Shown: piece by piece, positions 1 to 8,730 of the stretch | Layout of the letters: every line of letters begins with the position of its first letter | Position numbering within the stretch: position 1 is the stretch's first letter | From: Mesorhizobium sp. WSM4904 | GTDB taxonomy: Bacteria; Pseudomonadota; Alphaproteobacteria; Rhizobiales; Rhizobiaceae | Direction: 5' to 3' | NCBI RefSeq assembly: GCF_029674545.1 | Contig: NZ_CP121354.1 | Span: forward strand, 5,279,001-5,343,000 | DNA length: 64,000 nucleotides | Position numbers and translations under genes: made by a program | Notes under the pieces: generated by a model | Databases searched by the model: none | Seen by the model: only the letters and a program-made list of their open reading frames with translations | What the model was told of the DNA's origin: nothing

Positions 1-80
1 TCGAAGCCGACATAGAGCGTCGAGGTCAGCGCCAGCACGAACCATGCAACGAGGAAATAGTCGATCGGTTGGATAAGCAT
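1..80 (-). CDS. N-terminal fragment of a membrane protein, cut by the window edge
   Basis: Twenty-six codons of an open frame run leftward off the window from an ATG at 78-80, preceded by a GAGAAG ribosome-binding site on the minus strand. The visible residues, including DYFLVAWFVLALTSTLYVGF, form one hydrophobic segment, so this is the first transmembrane helix of an inner-membrane protein. It is divergent from the multicopper oxidase. A DUF4396-type membrane protein is possible in this context, but that is a guess from the first helix alone. Confidence 0.5.
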   Translation of the reverse strand, partial: MLIQPIDYFLVAWFVLALTSTLYVGF

Positions 81-281
81 GACCCGGCTTCTCGGGTTGG
101 TTTGATGAAACGGCTGGTTGCACCTGCGGGTGAACGCCGCCGAGGCCATTACGATCCATCCGCCGAAATTTCCGGCTTCAACCGCCGGACCCCGCTTGAC
201 CTTCCAGCAACTGGAACCCCTAGTCTGCGCAAGCGGTCGCCATGGCGGCGTCCTCCCCAATCACGATCGAGGAGAAAAACG

Positions 282-1802
282 GTGCATCGACGCGGCTTTC
301 TGGTGGCGGGCCTGATAACGGCTCTGGCGGGTTCTCGCGCGCTGGCGCAGATGAAGATGGACGGCATGTCAGACATGGATTCCATGCAGGGCATGGGCGG
401 CCATGCTGGCCACGACATGGGCGCCATGGCGCAGGCGCCCGCTGCTCTGCCCGAAGGCGAGGCGCTGCGCGAATTGCCGCCGCTTGCCAACGACGCCGGA
501 CAGGCTGGCCTGTTCAGGGCGCGGCTGACGGCGGAGCCGGCCACGGCTCGCTTTGTCGCGGACAGGGACACGCCGATCCTTGCCTATAACGGCATGAGCC
601 CAGGGCCGCTGATCGAGGTCTATGAAGGCGACAGAGTCGAGATCACCTTCGCCAACCGGATCGGGGACGAACCAAGCACCATCCACTGGCATGGTATGCC
701 GGTGCCCGCCGATCAGGACGGCAATCCGATGGACCCGGTGGCGGCGGGCGCGGACCGCGCCTATGCCTTCGAGCTGCCGGAGGGCAGCGCCGGCTCCTAT
801 TGGTATCACCCGCATCCGCACGGCCGAACGGCCGAGCAGGTCTATCGCGGCCTTGCCGGCGCCTTCGTCGTCAAGGCCAAGGCCGATCCTGTTCCGGCCG
901 CCTATGGCGACACCGTGCTCATGTTCACCGACCTTCGCCTTGCCGCCGACGGATCGATGCCCGACAACACCATGAACGACCTGATGAACGGCCGCGTCGG
1001 TGACCATGTGCTGGTCAACGGCCAGAAGAACCCGCGGCTCGCCGTGGCGATGGGCGCGAAGCGGCGCCTGCGGCTCTACAACGCCACCAATGCGCGCTTC
1101 CTCAGGCTCGCTTTCGCCAACGCCGCGATGACGGTGATCGGCAGCGACGGCGGCCTGCTGGAGAAGCCGGTGGCGGCCGACGAGATCCTGCTCAGCCCGG
1201 CCGAGCGCGTCGAACTGGTCGTCGCCTTCGACAAGCCGGGAACCGCTTCGCTCACCACGCTTGCCTATGACCGTGGCTGGATGGGTCCCGGCCGGCCCAA
1301 GGACGCCGGGCTGACGCTGCTGACGGTCGATGTCTCGAACGCACCGGCCGAGGCGATGCCGCCGCTGCCCGAGCGGCTGAGGCCGATAGCGCCGCTTGGC
1401 CAGCCGACGGTCAACCGCCGGCTTGTCTTCACCGAAACCATGGCGATGAACGCCACCGGCATGGAGATGGGTTTTCTGATCAACGGCAAGGCCTTCGACA
1501 TGAAGCGCGTCGACATCGTCGCCAAGGTCGGCGAGATGGAACTGTGGGAAATCGTCAACCAGGCCGACATGGACCACCCGTTCCATCTTCACGGCACGCA
1601 GTTCCAGGTGGTCGAGCGCGAGCGCGACGGCAAGGTCTCCAAACCGCCTTATCTGGCGTGGAAGGACACGGTCAACGTGGCGCGCGGCGAGACGGTGCGG
1701 CTCGTGACGCGCCAGGAACGGCCGGGGCCGCGCATGTATCACTGCCACATCCTCGAGCATGAGCAGCTCGGCATGATGGGCATCGTCGACGTGCAGGCAT
1801 GA
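282..1802 (+). CDS. Multicopper oxidase (CueO/CopA-like), exported
   Basis: A 506-residue three-cupredoxin-domain copper oxidase that probably oxidises Cu(I) or phenolics in the periplasm. All four copper-ligand motifs are visible: HWHG at about 135-138, YWYHPHPHG from about 174, HPFHLHG from about 432, and MYHCHILEHEQLGMM at 485-499, which carries the type-1 Cys and axial Met. The GTG at 282 is chosen because GGAG lies seven bases upstream and the frame then begins with a Tat-type leader (HRRGFLVAG). A longer ATG-started frame exists upstream but adds Arg-rich, unlikely residues. A Met/His-rich stretch after the leader (MKMDGMSDMDSMQGMGG) is typical of copper tolerance proteins. The stop overlaps the start of the cytochrome c' gene. 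Confidence 0.9.
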   Translation: MHRRGFLVAGLITALAGSRALAQMKMDGMSDMDSMQGMGGHAGHDMGAMAQAPAALPEGEALRELPPLANDAGQAGLFRARLTAEPATARFVADRDTPILAYNGMSPGPLIEVYEGDRVEITFANRIGDEPSTIHWHGMPVPADQDGNPMDPVAAGADRAYAFELPEGSAGSYWYHPHPHGRTAEQVYRGLAGAFVVKAKADPVPAAYGDTVLMFTDLRLAADGSMPDNTMNDLMNGRVGDHVLVNGQKNPRLAVAMGAKRRLRLYNATNARFLRLAFANAAMTVIGSDGGLLEKPVAADEILLSPAERVELVVAFDKPGTASLTTLAYDRGWMGPGRPKDAGLTLLTVDVSNAPAEAMPPLPERLRPIAPLGQPTVNRRLVFTETMAMNATGMEMGFLINGKAFDMKRVDIVAKVGEMELWEIVNQADMDHPFHLHGTQFQVVERERDGKVSKPPYLAWKDTVNVARGETVRLVTRQERPGPRMYHCHILEHEQLGMMGIVDVQA

Positions 1803-2365
1803 GGTTCCGCGCCGTTCTCGGGGCGGCCATGCTTGCGCTCGCCGGCCCGCCGACCTTTGCTCCGTCGCTGGCGGCAGGTCCGGACAATCCGATCGTGGCG
1901 GCACGCCAGGCCTCGATGAAGGAGATGGCGGCCGCCGCGAAGGCGATCGCCGAGATGTTCGACGGCAAGCGCGCCTATGAGCCGGCGGCGTTCAAGGCGG
2001 CGGCGAAAACGCTCGGCGCGCGCACCGGCCCTGCCCTCATCGCCGAGTTTCCCGCCGGCTCGCTCGGCGCGCCGTCAGCCGCCAGGCCGGAGATCGACCA
2101 GGCCCGACCGGAGTTCGAGGCGCTCGCCCGCCATGTCGGCCGGCTCGCCGACGCGCTCGCCGCCAAGGCAGATCAGGCGCCGGCCGCGATCACCAGCGAC
2201 ATGCGCATGGGCGCCATGCTGCCGATGGACGGCGGCAGCCTGCTCGGCAAGCGCCCGGGCGCCGCCGAGACCGATCCGGCAAAGCTGCCGGCCGAGCATC
2301 TCCTGCATCTCATCCTGCAGGATTGCTCGAGCTGTCATTCGAAATTCCGGCAAAAGACGGAGTGA
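1799..2365 (+). CDS. Cytochrome c' / c-556 family protein, periplasmic
   Basis: A 188-residue protein whose start codon overlaps the oxidase stop (ATGA), so the two genes are translationally coupled. It begins with a cleavable signal peptide (MRFRAVLGAAMLALAGP) and ends with a single haem-c site, CSSCH at 176-180. The position of that site, at the extreme C-terminus of a helical protein, is the hallmark of cytochrome c'. Coupling to a multicopper oxidase suggests it passes electrons to or from that enzyme, or helps copper or NO stress defence; this is inference. Length is slightly above the family average. Confidence 0.82.
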   Translation: MRFRAVLGAAMLALAGPPTFAPSLAAGPDNPIVAARQASMKEMAAAAKAIAEMFDGKRAYEPAAFKAAAKTLGARTGPALIAEFPAGSLGAPSAARPEIDQARPEFEALARHVGRLADALAAKADQAPAAITSDMRMGAMLPMDGGSLLGKRPGAAETDPAKLPAEHLLHLILQDCSSCHSKFRQKTE

Positions 2366-2482
2366 GGCGCGCACCGGGCGGTCCGGCCATCGGCAAACGC
2401 TTGTTCTGCACAATAAAATCAGCTTGTGCTAATATACGGAATGCCATGCTCATCCGTGCATGACAGGTTTAGGGAGGATGCG

Positions 2483-2905
2483 ATGAAAACGATGAATCGC
2501 AGGTCTGCAATCGCTCTCGGCGTGACCGCAGCGACGGTGGCGCCCCTGTTCGCAACGGCGACATTTGCGAAAACCAAGAAGTACGGTGCGAACGAAGGCA
2601 AGGAGATCGCGCCCGGCGTCAGAGTGGTGGAAGTCGGCACCGGCAATTCCGACATTCCCGCCTATAAGAGCATTGCAATCGTCGACGTGGTGTTTCAGCC
2701 CGGAGCACACGCGCCTCAAAGCGTGATGGACAACGACATGGTGTGCACGATTACCTCCGGCGCATTCACCATCAAGAAGGTGGACAAGGAGTTCAAGCTG
2801 AAGGTTGGCGACATGTACACCTGCTCCAAGGGCAAGACCGACGAGGCGACGAACACAAGCAAGGAGGTCGGCGTCCATCGCATCGCCATGCTGATCCCGG
2901 CGTAA
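2483..2905 (+). CDS. Small exported cupin-like protein
   Basis: A 140-residue protein with an AGGGAGG site just upstream of the ATG at 2483. A Tat-like leader (NRRSAIALGVTAATVAPLF) is followed by a compact beta-rich domain. Features such as FQPGAHAPQSVMDNDMVCTI and the phrase LKVGDMYTCSKG resemble a single-domain cupin without a full metal-ligand set. No enzyme activity can be assigned. It follows the copper oxidase pair by about 120 bp and has a hairpin terminator downstream, so it is probably its own transcription unit. Confidence 0.65.
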   Translation: MKTMNRRSAIALGVTAATVAPLFATATFAKTKKYGANEGKEIAPGVRVVEVGTGNSDIPAYKSIAIVDVVFQPGAHAPQSVMDNDMVCTITSGAFTIKKVDKEFKLKVGDMYTCSKGKTDEATNTSKEVGVHRIAMLIPA

Positions 2906-2939
2906 AAGTGATTCCTGCGCAGAAGTGATTCCTGCGTAG
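2906..2939. repeat. Tandem duplication of 17 bp
   Basis: Two adjacent copies (AAGTGATTCCTGCGCAG and the same with one C-to-T change) directly follow the stop codon of the cupin-like gene. This is a simple slippage-type duplication. Confidence 0.85.
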
Positions 2940-2947
2940 GAGACTGA

Positions 2948-2999
2948 GGCGGTTCGGCGTTAGGTAGGGTTCGCTGAACCGCCCCAATCGTTTGTTTTT
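2948..2999 (+). terminator. Probable intrinsic terminator
   Basis: GGCGGTTC at 2948-2955 pairs with GAACCGCC at 2976-2983 and is followed by a T-rich run (TTTGTTTTTA at 2990-2999). It fits the end of the cupin-like transcript. The 20-base loop is larger than usual. Confidence 0.5.
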
Positions 3000-3153
3000 A
3001 TGCGCTTCCGCTCCCCCAGTCGGACCATATGACGCCGCATTGCCATCGCCGTTCACGAACCGCAGCGCTGCCGCTCGGCAAGCCGCATCACAAAAGTGAC
3101 GTTCTGACGGAGCTATATGCCAGGGCTCATACAGCCAACACAGGGTTCTGGTC

Positions 3154-3387
3154 ATGGATGCCAGCGAACTGCAGGCCATAGGCGACACGCTGATGCGCCT
3201 CGTCACACCCGAAATGACACCGAAGGAACTGGTCAAGGCCGTCCGCAAGGTGCATCCCGGCGCCAAGAAGAAGGACATCGCCCGCGCCGCCTTCCACGCC
3301 ATCATCGCCAATGCCGACCAGGATCTCGGCAAATCGAGGAACCTGCAGGCCTTCGCGCTCGCTGAGCGCACCCAGCAGGCGGAATAG
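3154..3387 (+). CDS. Small hypothetical protein
   Basis: A 77-residue acidic/basic helical protein (MDASELQAIGDTLMRLVTPE...). It has no signal peptide or membrane helix. The pattern PGAKKKDIARAAFHAIIANAD suggests a compact alpha-helical fold. Codon use matches the neighbours. Another frame starting at 3117 overlaps it and looks like a shadow. Function unknown. Confidence 0.6.
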   Translation: MDASELQAIGDTLMRLVTPEMTPKELVKAVRKVHPGAKKKDIARAAFHAIIANADQDLGKSRNLQAFALAERTQQAE

Positions 3388-3493
3388 CGACCACCGAGGA
3401 TAGCTGCAAATTGCACCGATCGAATTGTGAGAAAATTAATAAGCTATTTCTAATATTACAGGTCACCCGGCAACAAACCCGGCGACGGACCCC

Positions 3494-3640
3494 ATGACAA
3501 AGAACCTCGGCAATGCCAAGCCCAACGCTCCAGCGAGAGAGATGAAACCCTCACCGCTCGGCAGGATCGCACCGGCGCTGTTCCCGCTGGTGGTCGTGGC
3601 GCTGGGCTATGTCGTCGGCAAGCAGTTCTTCGGCTTCTGA
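3494..3640 (+). CDS. 48-residue single-pass membrane peptide
   Basis: A short frame (MTKNLGNAKPNAPAREMKPS...) has a Pro/Lys-rich N-terminus and one C-terminal hydrophobic helix (PALFPLVVVALGYVVGKQFF). No strong ribosome-binding site is visible. Sequence composition, with a clean tail-anchored layout, argues for a real small gene. Function unknown. Confidence 0.45.
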   Translation: MTKNLGNAKPNAPAREMKPSPLGRIAPALFPLVVVALGYVVGKQFFGF

Positions 3641-3730
3641 TCCGAGGCTCGCCTCATCCCCGGCAAACCGATTGCAAAATGCAATCGGATGTGCATCCTT
3701 GACCTCGAACAGGTCACAAAGGAGGCGCGG

Positions 3731-4282
3731 ATGGCCAGGATCATCTATTCCATGCTGATGTCGCTGGACGGCTATATTGCCGGGCCGGACGGGAGCATCG
3801 ACCTGCCGGTGCCCGAGGAAGAACTGCACCGGCATTTCAACGAGGACATGCGGCGGACCGCGATCATGCTCTGCGGGCGCCGCCTGTACGAGATAATGCG
3901 CTTCTGGGACGATCCTGAGCGGGAGAAAGGCGGCGAGGTCGAGCGCGATTTTGCCCTGGCCTGGCGCAGAACGCCGAAGGTCGTGTTTTCGACGACGCTC
4001 CGCGAGGTTGGCGCCAATGCGCGCCTGGCGGATGGCGATGCAGTGGCGGTGGCAAGGTCACTCAAGGCTAAGACGGATGGCCAGATCGGCGTCGGCGGCG
4101 CCGAATTGGCCGGGCATCTGGCCCGTGCTGGCCTGATCGACGAGTATCGGCTCTACATGCATCCGGTCGTGCTCGGCGGCGGCAAGCCGTATTTTCGGCA
4201 TAGCCAGTCGTTCACGCTGGCGCCGCTCGGCACGCAGCGCCTCTCCCAGGGCGTGACGCTGCTGCGCTACGCCCCAGCCTGA
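3731..4282 (+). CDS. Dihydrofolate reductase-fold (RibD C-terminal-like) protein
   Basis: A 183-residue stand-alone RibD_C domain protein. The ATG at 3731 is supported by AAAGGAGG at 3718-3725. Family marks include the N-terminal strand with SLDGYIAGPDGSIDLP, GRRLYEIM, and the C-terminal GGAELAGHLARAGLIDEYRL followed by HPVVLGGGKPYF. These proteins bind NAD(P)H in a DHFR-like fold. Most stand-alone members have no proven substrate, so only a general reductase role is inferred. Confidence 0.85.
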   Translation: MARIIYSMLMSLDGYIAGPDGSIDLPVPEEELHRHFNEDMRRTAIMLCGRRLYEIMRFWDDPEREKGGEVERDFALAWRRTPKVVFSTTLREVGANARLADGDAVAVARSLKAKTDGQIGVGGAELAGHLARAGLIDEYRLYMHPVVLGGGKPYFRHSQSFTLAPLGTQRLSQGVTLLRYAPA

Positions 4283-4677
4283 GCGCGGCAGGTTCAATGC
4301 CGGTCAGCGAAACAGGATCGGGAGGCCGCCGCTTCGGCCGTTTGCCCTCCCCTTGCTGCTTTGGTCCTAGGGCCTAGGTCGTTCTTGCCCTTGCATGAGC
4401 GCGAGCGCATCTTCGAGATAGCCGGCAGGCTCGCAAACTCCGGTCAGGCCCGGCCGCCGAACCCAATACACCCCCCCAGGCTGCCGGGCCGCCGGCGTGG
4501 CGCTTGGGTCTCGGAACCTGTGTTTTTGCGTGACGACCAGCGGTTTCTCGATATTCTTGTTTCCGTTGTCAAATCGGCGCGTTACCGGCGACTTTTCTCC
4601 TACTAAAGACCAAGGAACGGAAACCTTGCGGCAACCCTTCGGGCGTTGAATCGTATTGCTGTTCGAGGATTGAATTC
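4283..4677. other. Intergenic stretch, nothing recognised
   Basis: This 395-bp gap shows no convincing gene. A frame at 4361-4606 has no ribosome-binding site and an unnatural composition. No repeat of the families found elsewhere in the window lies here. Confidence 0.5.
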
Positions 4678-4920
4678 TTGGGCAACGAGCTGGAGCTGCA
4701 CATGGTGGCAGGCGAACCAGACAGTGTCCGCGTGAAATTCATCAACGCCCAATGGCTGGTGCGCGTCGTCGACGGCGGCAGGCTGACCCATCAGTTGTTC
4801 GACATCCACGCGGAAGCCGAAGCCTTCGCCGAGGAGGAACGCCACCGGCTGGGCCTGCCCGGCGAGCCGCCGGCAGAGGAGCCGGTCGAGACGAGGCGGC
4901 GCAGCGGGCGCGGGCGCTGA
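4678..4920 (+). CDS. Small hypothetical protein, TTG start
   Basis: An 80-residue soluble protein starting at a TTG eight bases after GAGGAT. The core (VRVKFINAQWLVRVVDGGRL) looks like a small beta-sheet and the tail is rich in Glu, Pro and Arg (ETRRRSGRGR). Function unknown. The next feature is a type A repeat about 28 bp past its stop. Confidence 0.5.
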   Translation: MGNELELHMVAGEPDSVRVKFINAQWLVRVVDGGRLTHQLFDIHAEAEAFAEEERHRLGLPGEPPAEEPVETRRRSGRGR

Positions 4921-4947
4921 CATTTCCTATAAGGTTAGCGCTCTACG

Positions 4948-5108
4948 GCGCCCCCCTCTGTCCTGCCGAACATCTCCCCCTCAAGGGGGGAGATTGGCAG
5001 CTTCAACGCCCCGCTCAATCCTGCAACGTCGGTGATTGGCGAAAGCCGACGCGACATCCGATCTCCCCCTTGTGGGGGAGATGGCCGGCAGGCCAGAGGG
5101 GGGCGCGA
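4948..5108. repeat. Type A intergenic palindromic element (copy A1, paired arms)
   Basis: Two inverted arms, each a CTCCCCCTyAAGGGGGGAG-like hairpin, flank about 60 bp. Outer CCCCCTCTGT...GCCGAACATC on the left is complementary to GATGGCCGGCAGGCCAGAGGGGG on the right, allowing for mismatches. Related copies are at about 30681, 33401, 52037, 60440 and (one arm) 63190. It resembles rhizobial intergenic mosaic-type elements. Confidence 0.85.
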
Positions 5109-5149
5109 AGGAGCGCGGCCTCGGCGATTGGCGATCCTTGAAACCGCCC

Positions 5150-6082
5150 TTACGCCTTCACGCGCTTCAGCGCCTGCGCCATGCAGTGGATGCCGCCGCC
5201 GGTCTTGGAGATCTCGCTCATGTCGACGGCCGCGACCTCGAAGCCCTGCGCCTTCAGCTTTTCGATCAGCGTCTTGCTGGAAGTCGGCGCGATCACCCTG
5301 TCCTTGCCGAGCGACATGAAGTTGCAGCCGAGCGCCATCGTGTCCTGGAAGGGCACGTCGATGATCTCGTGACCCTTGCCCTTCAGCCAGTCGACGATGC
5401 CGGGCTCGGTGCAGGCGAGGCACACCGCAGTGAGCTTTTCGGCGATCGGCACCACCATCAGGTCGATGTGGACGTAGTATTCGTCGATGAAGGCGATGCG
5501 GGTTTCCCAGCCTTCCTTGTCGAACCAGGCCTGCACCTGGCGCGCGCCCTCCTCCTGGGTGCGGGCGCCGCCGCAGCCGATCAGCACCACACCCTCCTCG
5601 ATGACGTTGAAGTCGCCGCCCTCGAAGGTGCCGGCCGTCACCATGTCGTAGATCGGGATGCCGAGCTTCTCATAGGTGCGGATGGCGGCATAGTTCTCGC
5701 CGCGCCGCCACCAGTTGGCCATGGCGGTGATGAAGGCGCCGTAGGGCGTCATGACGCTGGAGTCGCGCGAATAGACCTGCATCGGCAGTTCCGGCGTCGG
5801 CTCGTGCCAATGGATGTTGACGCCGAAATGCTCATAGGCCGCGACGAGGTCCTTATGCTGCGCCTGCGCGATCTGGACGTTGCAGGGCGCCTCGCGCAGA
5901 TGTTTCCTCGACAGCGAACTGGTCGACAGATGCCGCAGGAAGTTGGGCGAGCCGAGCAGCACGTCGGTCAAGACATCGGTCTCGTTGGCGAAGCCCCAGG
6001 CGGTCAGCGGCTTGGTGCCGCCGGCGGGGTTGCGGCGCTGCAGCGAGAAGGGTTCGGCGACGATGCGGTCATGGACGGTCAT
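5150..6082 (-). CDS. Amidinotransferase / dimethylarginine dimethylaminohydrolase-family protein
   Basis: A 310-residue alpha/beta-propeller protein of the guanidino-group modifying superfamily. The ATG at 6082 is preceded by GAGGAG; a longer frame upstream is rejected. Visible catalytic elements are the acidic motif EGGDF at 154-158, His205 with Asp207 (VHIDL), SRDSSV at about 105-110 and the nucleophile Cys300 in GGGIHC. It likely hydrolyses or transfers the amidino group of an arginine derivative in the cytoplasm; the exact substrate cannot be read. It lies 25 bp downstream of the M20 amidohydrolase gene, in the same operon, near a polyamine-type importer. Confidence 0.85.
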   Translation of the reverse strand: MTVHDRIVAEPFSLQRRNPAGGTKPLTAWGFANETDVLTDVLLGSPNFLRHLSTSSLSRKHLREAPCNVQIAQAQHKDLVAAYEHFGVNIHWHEPTPELPMQVYSRDSSVMTPYGAFITAMANWWRRGENYAAIRTYEKLGIPIYDMVTAGTFEGGDFNVIEEGVVLIGCGGARTQEEGARQVQAWFDKEGWETRIAFIDEYYVHIDLMVVPIAEKLTAVCLACTEPGIVDWLKGKGHEIIDVPFQDTMALGCNFMSLGKDRVIAPTSSKTLIEKLKAQGFEVAAVDMSEISKTGGGIHCMAQALKRVKA

Positions 6083-6107
6083 GGGGTTCTCCTCGATTTG
6101 ATATTGG

Positions 6108-7688
6108 TCATGCGGTGGAAGCGGACGGGATCCACCAGTCGTGTCCGCGCGGCGTGGTGACATATTCCGGCCAGCGGAAGTTTGTCGGCGGTTGGTAATC
6201 GCAGAGCGGCGCGATCCAGTTCGAGCCGCCGACGCCGCCGCCGGTGCGGGCGACGAACTCGTCCATCGCGGCGTCGCGCGCGGCCTTGTCCTCCAGCAGG
6301 CGCAGCGCGGTCAGCGCGACCGTCTTGGAGGCGCAGGTCACCATCGGGTCGATGGTGGCCGGAATGCCGCCCAGCGCATTCATCACCCAGGAAGGATAGG
6401 CGTGGCCGTTGGCCGAACGCAGCGCCGGCCGGGCGACGTAAAAGCGCGCCGTCGGCGCATGCCAGCTCATGTCGGTATAGTCGTCGGAGGTCGAGTTCAC
6501 CTGCGAAGGCGGCAGGTCGCGGCGCAGGATCGCCTCGGCTTCCTGCGGCGCAATCAGCCGCTCCAATTCGTCAATGAACGGATTTTCGGTCGCCTCGCCG
6601 CCGGCATTGACCTGGACCTCTCGGGCGATCGCTTTCGCTTCTTCGCTCCACCGCGGCGGGCCGACAGCGGCGAGCGCTGCGTAAGTGATTTCGGCCATGG
6701 CGTGGTTGGCGAGGCCCGGCCGCGACTTCGACACCCAATGACGCTCGTAGCGGCAGCCGCTCATCCTGGCCGCCGCTTCCGCGTTGCGGTCGAGCACGGC
6801 TGTCACCTGCTCGGCCATACGAAGCGTCGGCACGCGGATCATGTACTGGATCTCGGCAAGGCCCGCCGGCAGGTTGTCGGCGGTCGCCTGGCCAGCGGTG
6901 AGGATCGCCTCGCTGATCGACCAGCCGCCCTGGTGCGTCAGCATGGAGTCGCGCAGCGCCTTGGAAGCCATGCACATCATCATCAGCGCATCGTTGGCGC
7001 CGGGCGCGCGCACTGCCGAATGCGCCTGCGGGATCGGTGCGCCGTCGCTTGCGCGAACCCAGTTTTCCGGCTCGTCGCAGATGAAGCGGTAGATCATCGC
7101 GTAAGCCGCGCCGCAATGCGTGTCCCAGCGCGCGGTGTTGCAGAGCGGCAGCATGTAGAAGGGATGGAAGGAAATCATGCCGGCAAGGCCGTCATAATAG
7201 CCTTTCGCGGCATGGATCGGCTTCGAGCCCCTCACCTTCTCGGCCGGCTCGCCGGTGAAGCGCAGCGTGCCTTTTATGCCATGCTGCTGCATCGCCGCCT
7301 TGGCGGCGAGCAGGCCGCCGAGGCTACCGATGCCGAGGCCCGAATGCGGATCGGTGTGGCCGCCGGCCTCGAAGCCCAGGCCGGGCCTCGGCTGCTTCAC
7401 GGTCGCGGCGTCCTGGCAATTGCTGGGCACGGCGTCGTATTCGGCATACATGCCGACTGTAGGGCCATCCCCGTTCGTCCAATGGGCGCAGAAGGCGGTC
7501 GGCATGCCGCCCGAGCCTTCCTCGACCGAGAAGCCCTCGCGCTTCAGCCGGTCGACATACCAGGCGGCCGACTGGTACTCGCGCCAAGCGGTTTCGCCGA
7601 AGTCGAAAATGGTGCGCGTCCAGGCCGACAGCAGCGGCTGGATGCCGTCGATGCAGGCGAGCGCGGTTTCCTGCGCTGAAGTCGTCAC
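6108..7688 (-). CDS. M20-family amidohydrolase (AbgB-like)
   Basis: About 526 residues. This is a zinc-dependent amidohydrolase resembling p-aminobenzoyl-glutamate utilisation protein B. Visible features are GMYAEYDAVPSNCQ, a metal-ligand region GGHTDPHSGLGIGSLG, GTLRFTGEPAEKVRGSKPIH and the C-terminal VTCASKTVALTALRLLED. The GTG at 7688 is preferred because GGAGG lies five bases before it; the alternative ATG at 7700 has a poor site. It is co-transcribed with the amidinotransferase-like gene and divergent from a LysR gene, which suggests a regulated pathway splitting an N-acylated or amidino amino-acid derivative. Confidence 0.85.
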   Translation of the reverse strand: MTTSAQETALACIDGIQPLLSAWTRTIFDFGETAWREYQSAAWYVDRLKREGFSVEEGSGGMPTAFCAHWTNGDGPTVGMYAEYDAVPSNCQDAATVKQPRPGLGFEAGGHTDPHSGLGIGSLGGLLAAKAAMQQHGIKGTLRFTGEPAEKVRGSKPIHAAKGYYDGLAGMISFHPFYMLPLCNTARWDTHCGAAYAMIYRFICDEPENWVRASDGAPIPQAHSAVRAPGANDALMMMCMASKALRDSMLTHQGGWSISEAILTAGQATADNLPAGLAEIQYMIRVPTLRMAEQVTAVLDRNAEAAARMSGCRYERHWVSKSRPGLANHAMAEITYAALAAVGPPRWSEEAKAIAREVQVNAGGEATENPFIDELERLIAPQEAEAILRRDLPPSQVNSTSDDYTDMSWHAPTARFYVARPALRSANGHAYPSWVMNALGGIPATIDPMVTCASKTVALTALRLLEDKAARDAAMDEFVARTGGGVGGSNWIAPLCDYQPPTNFRWPEYVTTPRGHDWWIPSASTA

Positions 7689-7721
7689 CGGTTCCTCCAT
7701 GCCATAAAGAAAGCAGTGAAG

Positions 7722-7764
7722 CGGCTCGTCAAAAAGTGATATGTTTTCCCGGCTCGTGCAAATT
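7722..7764. promoter_or_regulatory. Possible LysR operator, direct repeats in a divergent promoter region
   Basis: CGGCTCGTCAAAAA at 7722 and CGGCTCGTGCAAATT at 7750 are direct repeats 28 bp apart between the divergent M20 amidohydrolase and LysR genes, where a LysR activator would be expected to bind. The function is inferred from position only. Confidence 0.35.
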
Positions 7765-7782
7765 CGGTTCACCTGAGGCATC

Positions 7783-8670
7783 TTGCGAATACCTTCCACG
7801 CAGGCGCTGCGCGCCCTCGACAGCTTCGCCCGTCACGGCAGCGTGTGGCGCGCCGCCGACGAACTCCACCTCACCCGCAGCGCCGTCTCGCATCAGTTGC
7901 GGCTGCTCGAACGCGACCTCGGCTTCGATCTCTTGCAGCGCATCGGCAAGGGCGTGGCGCTGACGCCGCGCGGCCAACGCTACGCGGCGGATGTGCGCAA
8001 GGCGCTGACCGTGCTCGGCGACGCGGTGACACAGGGCGGCGGCACCGGCGTCGGCGGCTCCTTCGCCATCTCCTGTCCGCCGGGCTTCGCCTCGATGTTC
8101 CTGTGCACCCACATCGGCGAATTCCAGCAGATGTATCCGGACGTCGCGCTCTCGGTGCTGACGCCGCGGCGGCTCGACGACGTCAGCAATCCGGAGGCCG
8201 ACGCCTTCATCGCCTTCGGCGTCGGCAACTGGCCGAACCGGGCGGTGGAACTGCTGTGCGAAGTCTCCTTCACGCCGCTCTGCAGCCCGACGCTGCTCAA
8301 CAAGATCGGCGGATTTTCCAAACCCGCCGACGTGCTGCGCGCCAATCTGCTGCATCTCAGCGACACCGAGGACTGGGCGCGCTGGCTGGCGCTGTCCAAG
8401 GTGGAAAATCCCGATACCGAGGGCGGCATCTTCTTTTCCGACATGAACCTCGTCTTCTCGGCGGCGATCGCCGGCCAGGGGATCGCCCTGGGCGACGAAC
8501 TGACCGGCCGCAGGGCGCTGAGCGAGGGCCGGCTGGTCAAGCCGTTCGAAGCGACTGTCCCTTCGCCGCGCGCCTATTTCCTGGTCTTCGAGCATGCCAA
8601 GGCGGGCCACCCCGTGCTCAATGCCTTCAGCGAATGGCTAAGGGCGAAGCTGTCGGAGAACAGGCTTTAG
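7783..8670 (+). CDS. LysR-family transcriptional regulator
   Basis: A 295-residue LysR protein starting at TTG 7783 after GAGG. The N-terminal winged helix-turn-helix (ALRALDSFARHGSVWRAADE, LTRSAVSHQLRLLERDLGF) is followed by a substrate-binding domain of the GcvA-like type (DVSNPEADAFIAFGVGNWP, CSPTLLNKIGGF). It is transcribed away from the amidohydrolase/amidinotransferase operon, with a 94-bp shared promoter region, so it is the likely regulator of that operon and may also sense an import substrate. Confidence 0.9.
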   Translation: MRIPSTQALRALDSFARHGSVWRAADELHLTRSAVSHQLRLLERDLGFDLLQRIGKGVALTPRGQRYAADVRKALTVLGDAVTQGGGTGVGGSFAISCPPGFASMFLCTHIGEFQQMYPDVALSVLTPRRLDDVSNPEADAFIAFGVGNWPNRAVELLCEVSFTPLCSPTLLNKIGGFSKPADVLRANLLHLSDTEDWARWLALSKVENPDTEGGIFFSDMNLVFSAAIAGQGIALGDELTGRRALSEGRLVKPFEATVPSPRAYFLVFEHAKAGHPVLNAFSEWLRAKLSENRL

Positions 8671-8730
8671 AGGGATTGAGCGGGCCGCCGACAACGCAGG
8701 ATGTGAGACGGCGCTCAAGCCTTTCGGATC

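Noticed and set aside
69..281. N-terminal extension of the multicopper oxidase frame
   Set aside because: The extension is Arg-rich and would hide the Tat leader; the GTG at 282 has a good ribosome-binding site.
4361..4606. Open frame of 81 codons
   Set aside because: It has no ribosome-binding site, an unusual composition and no recognisable motif.
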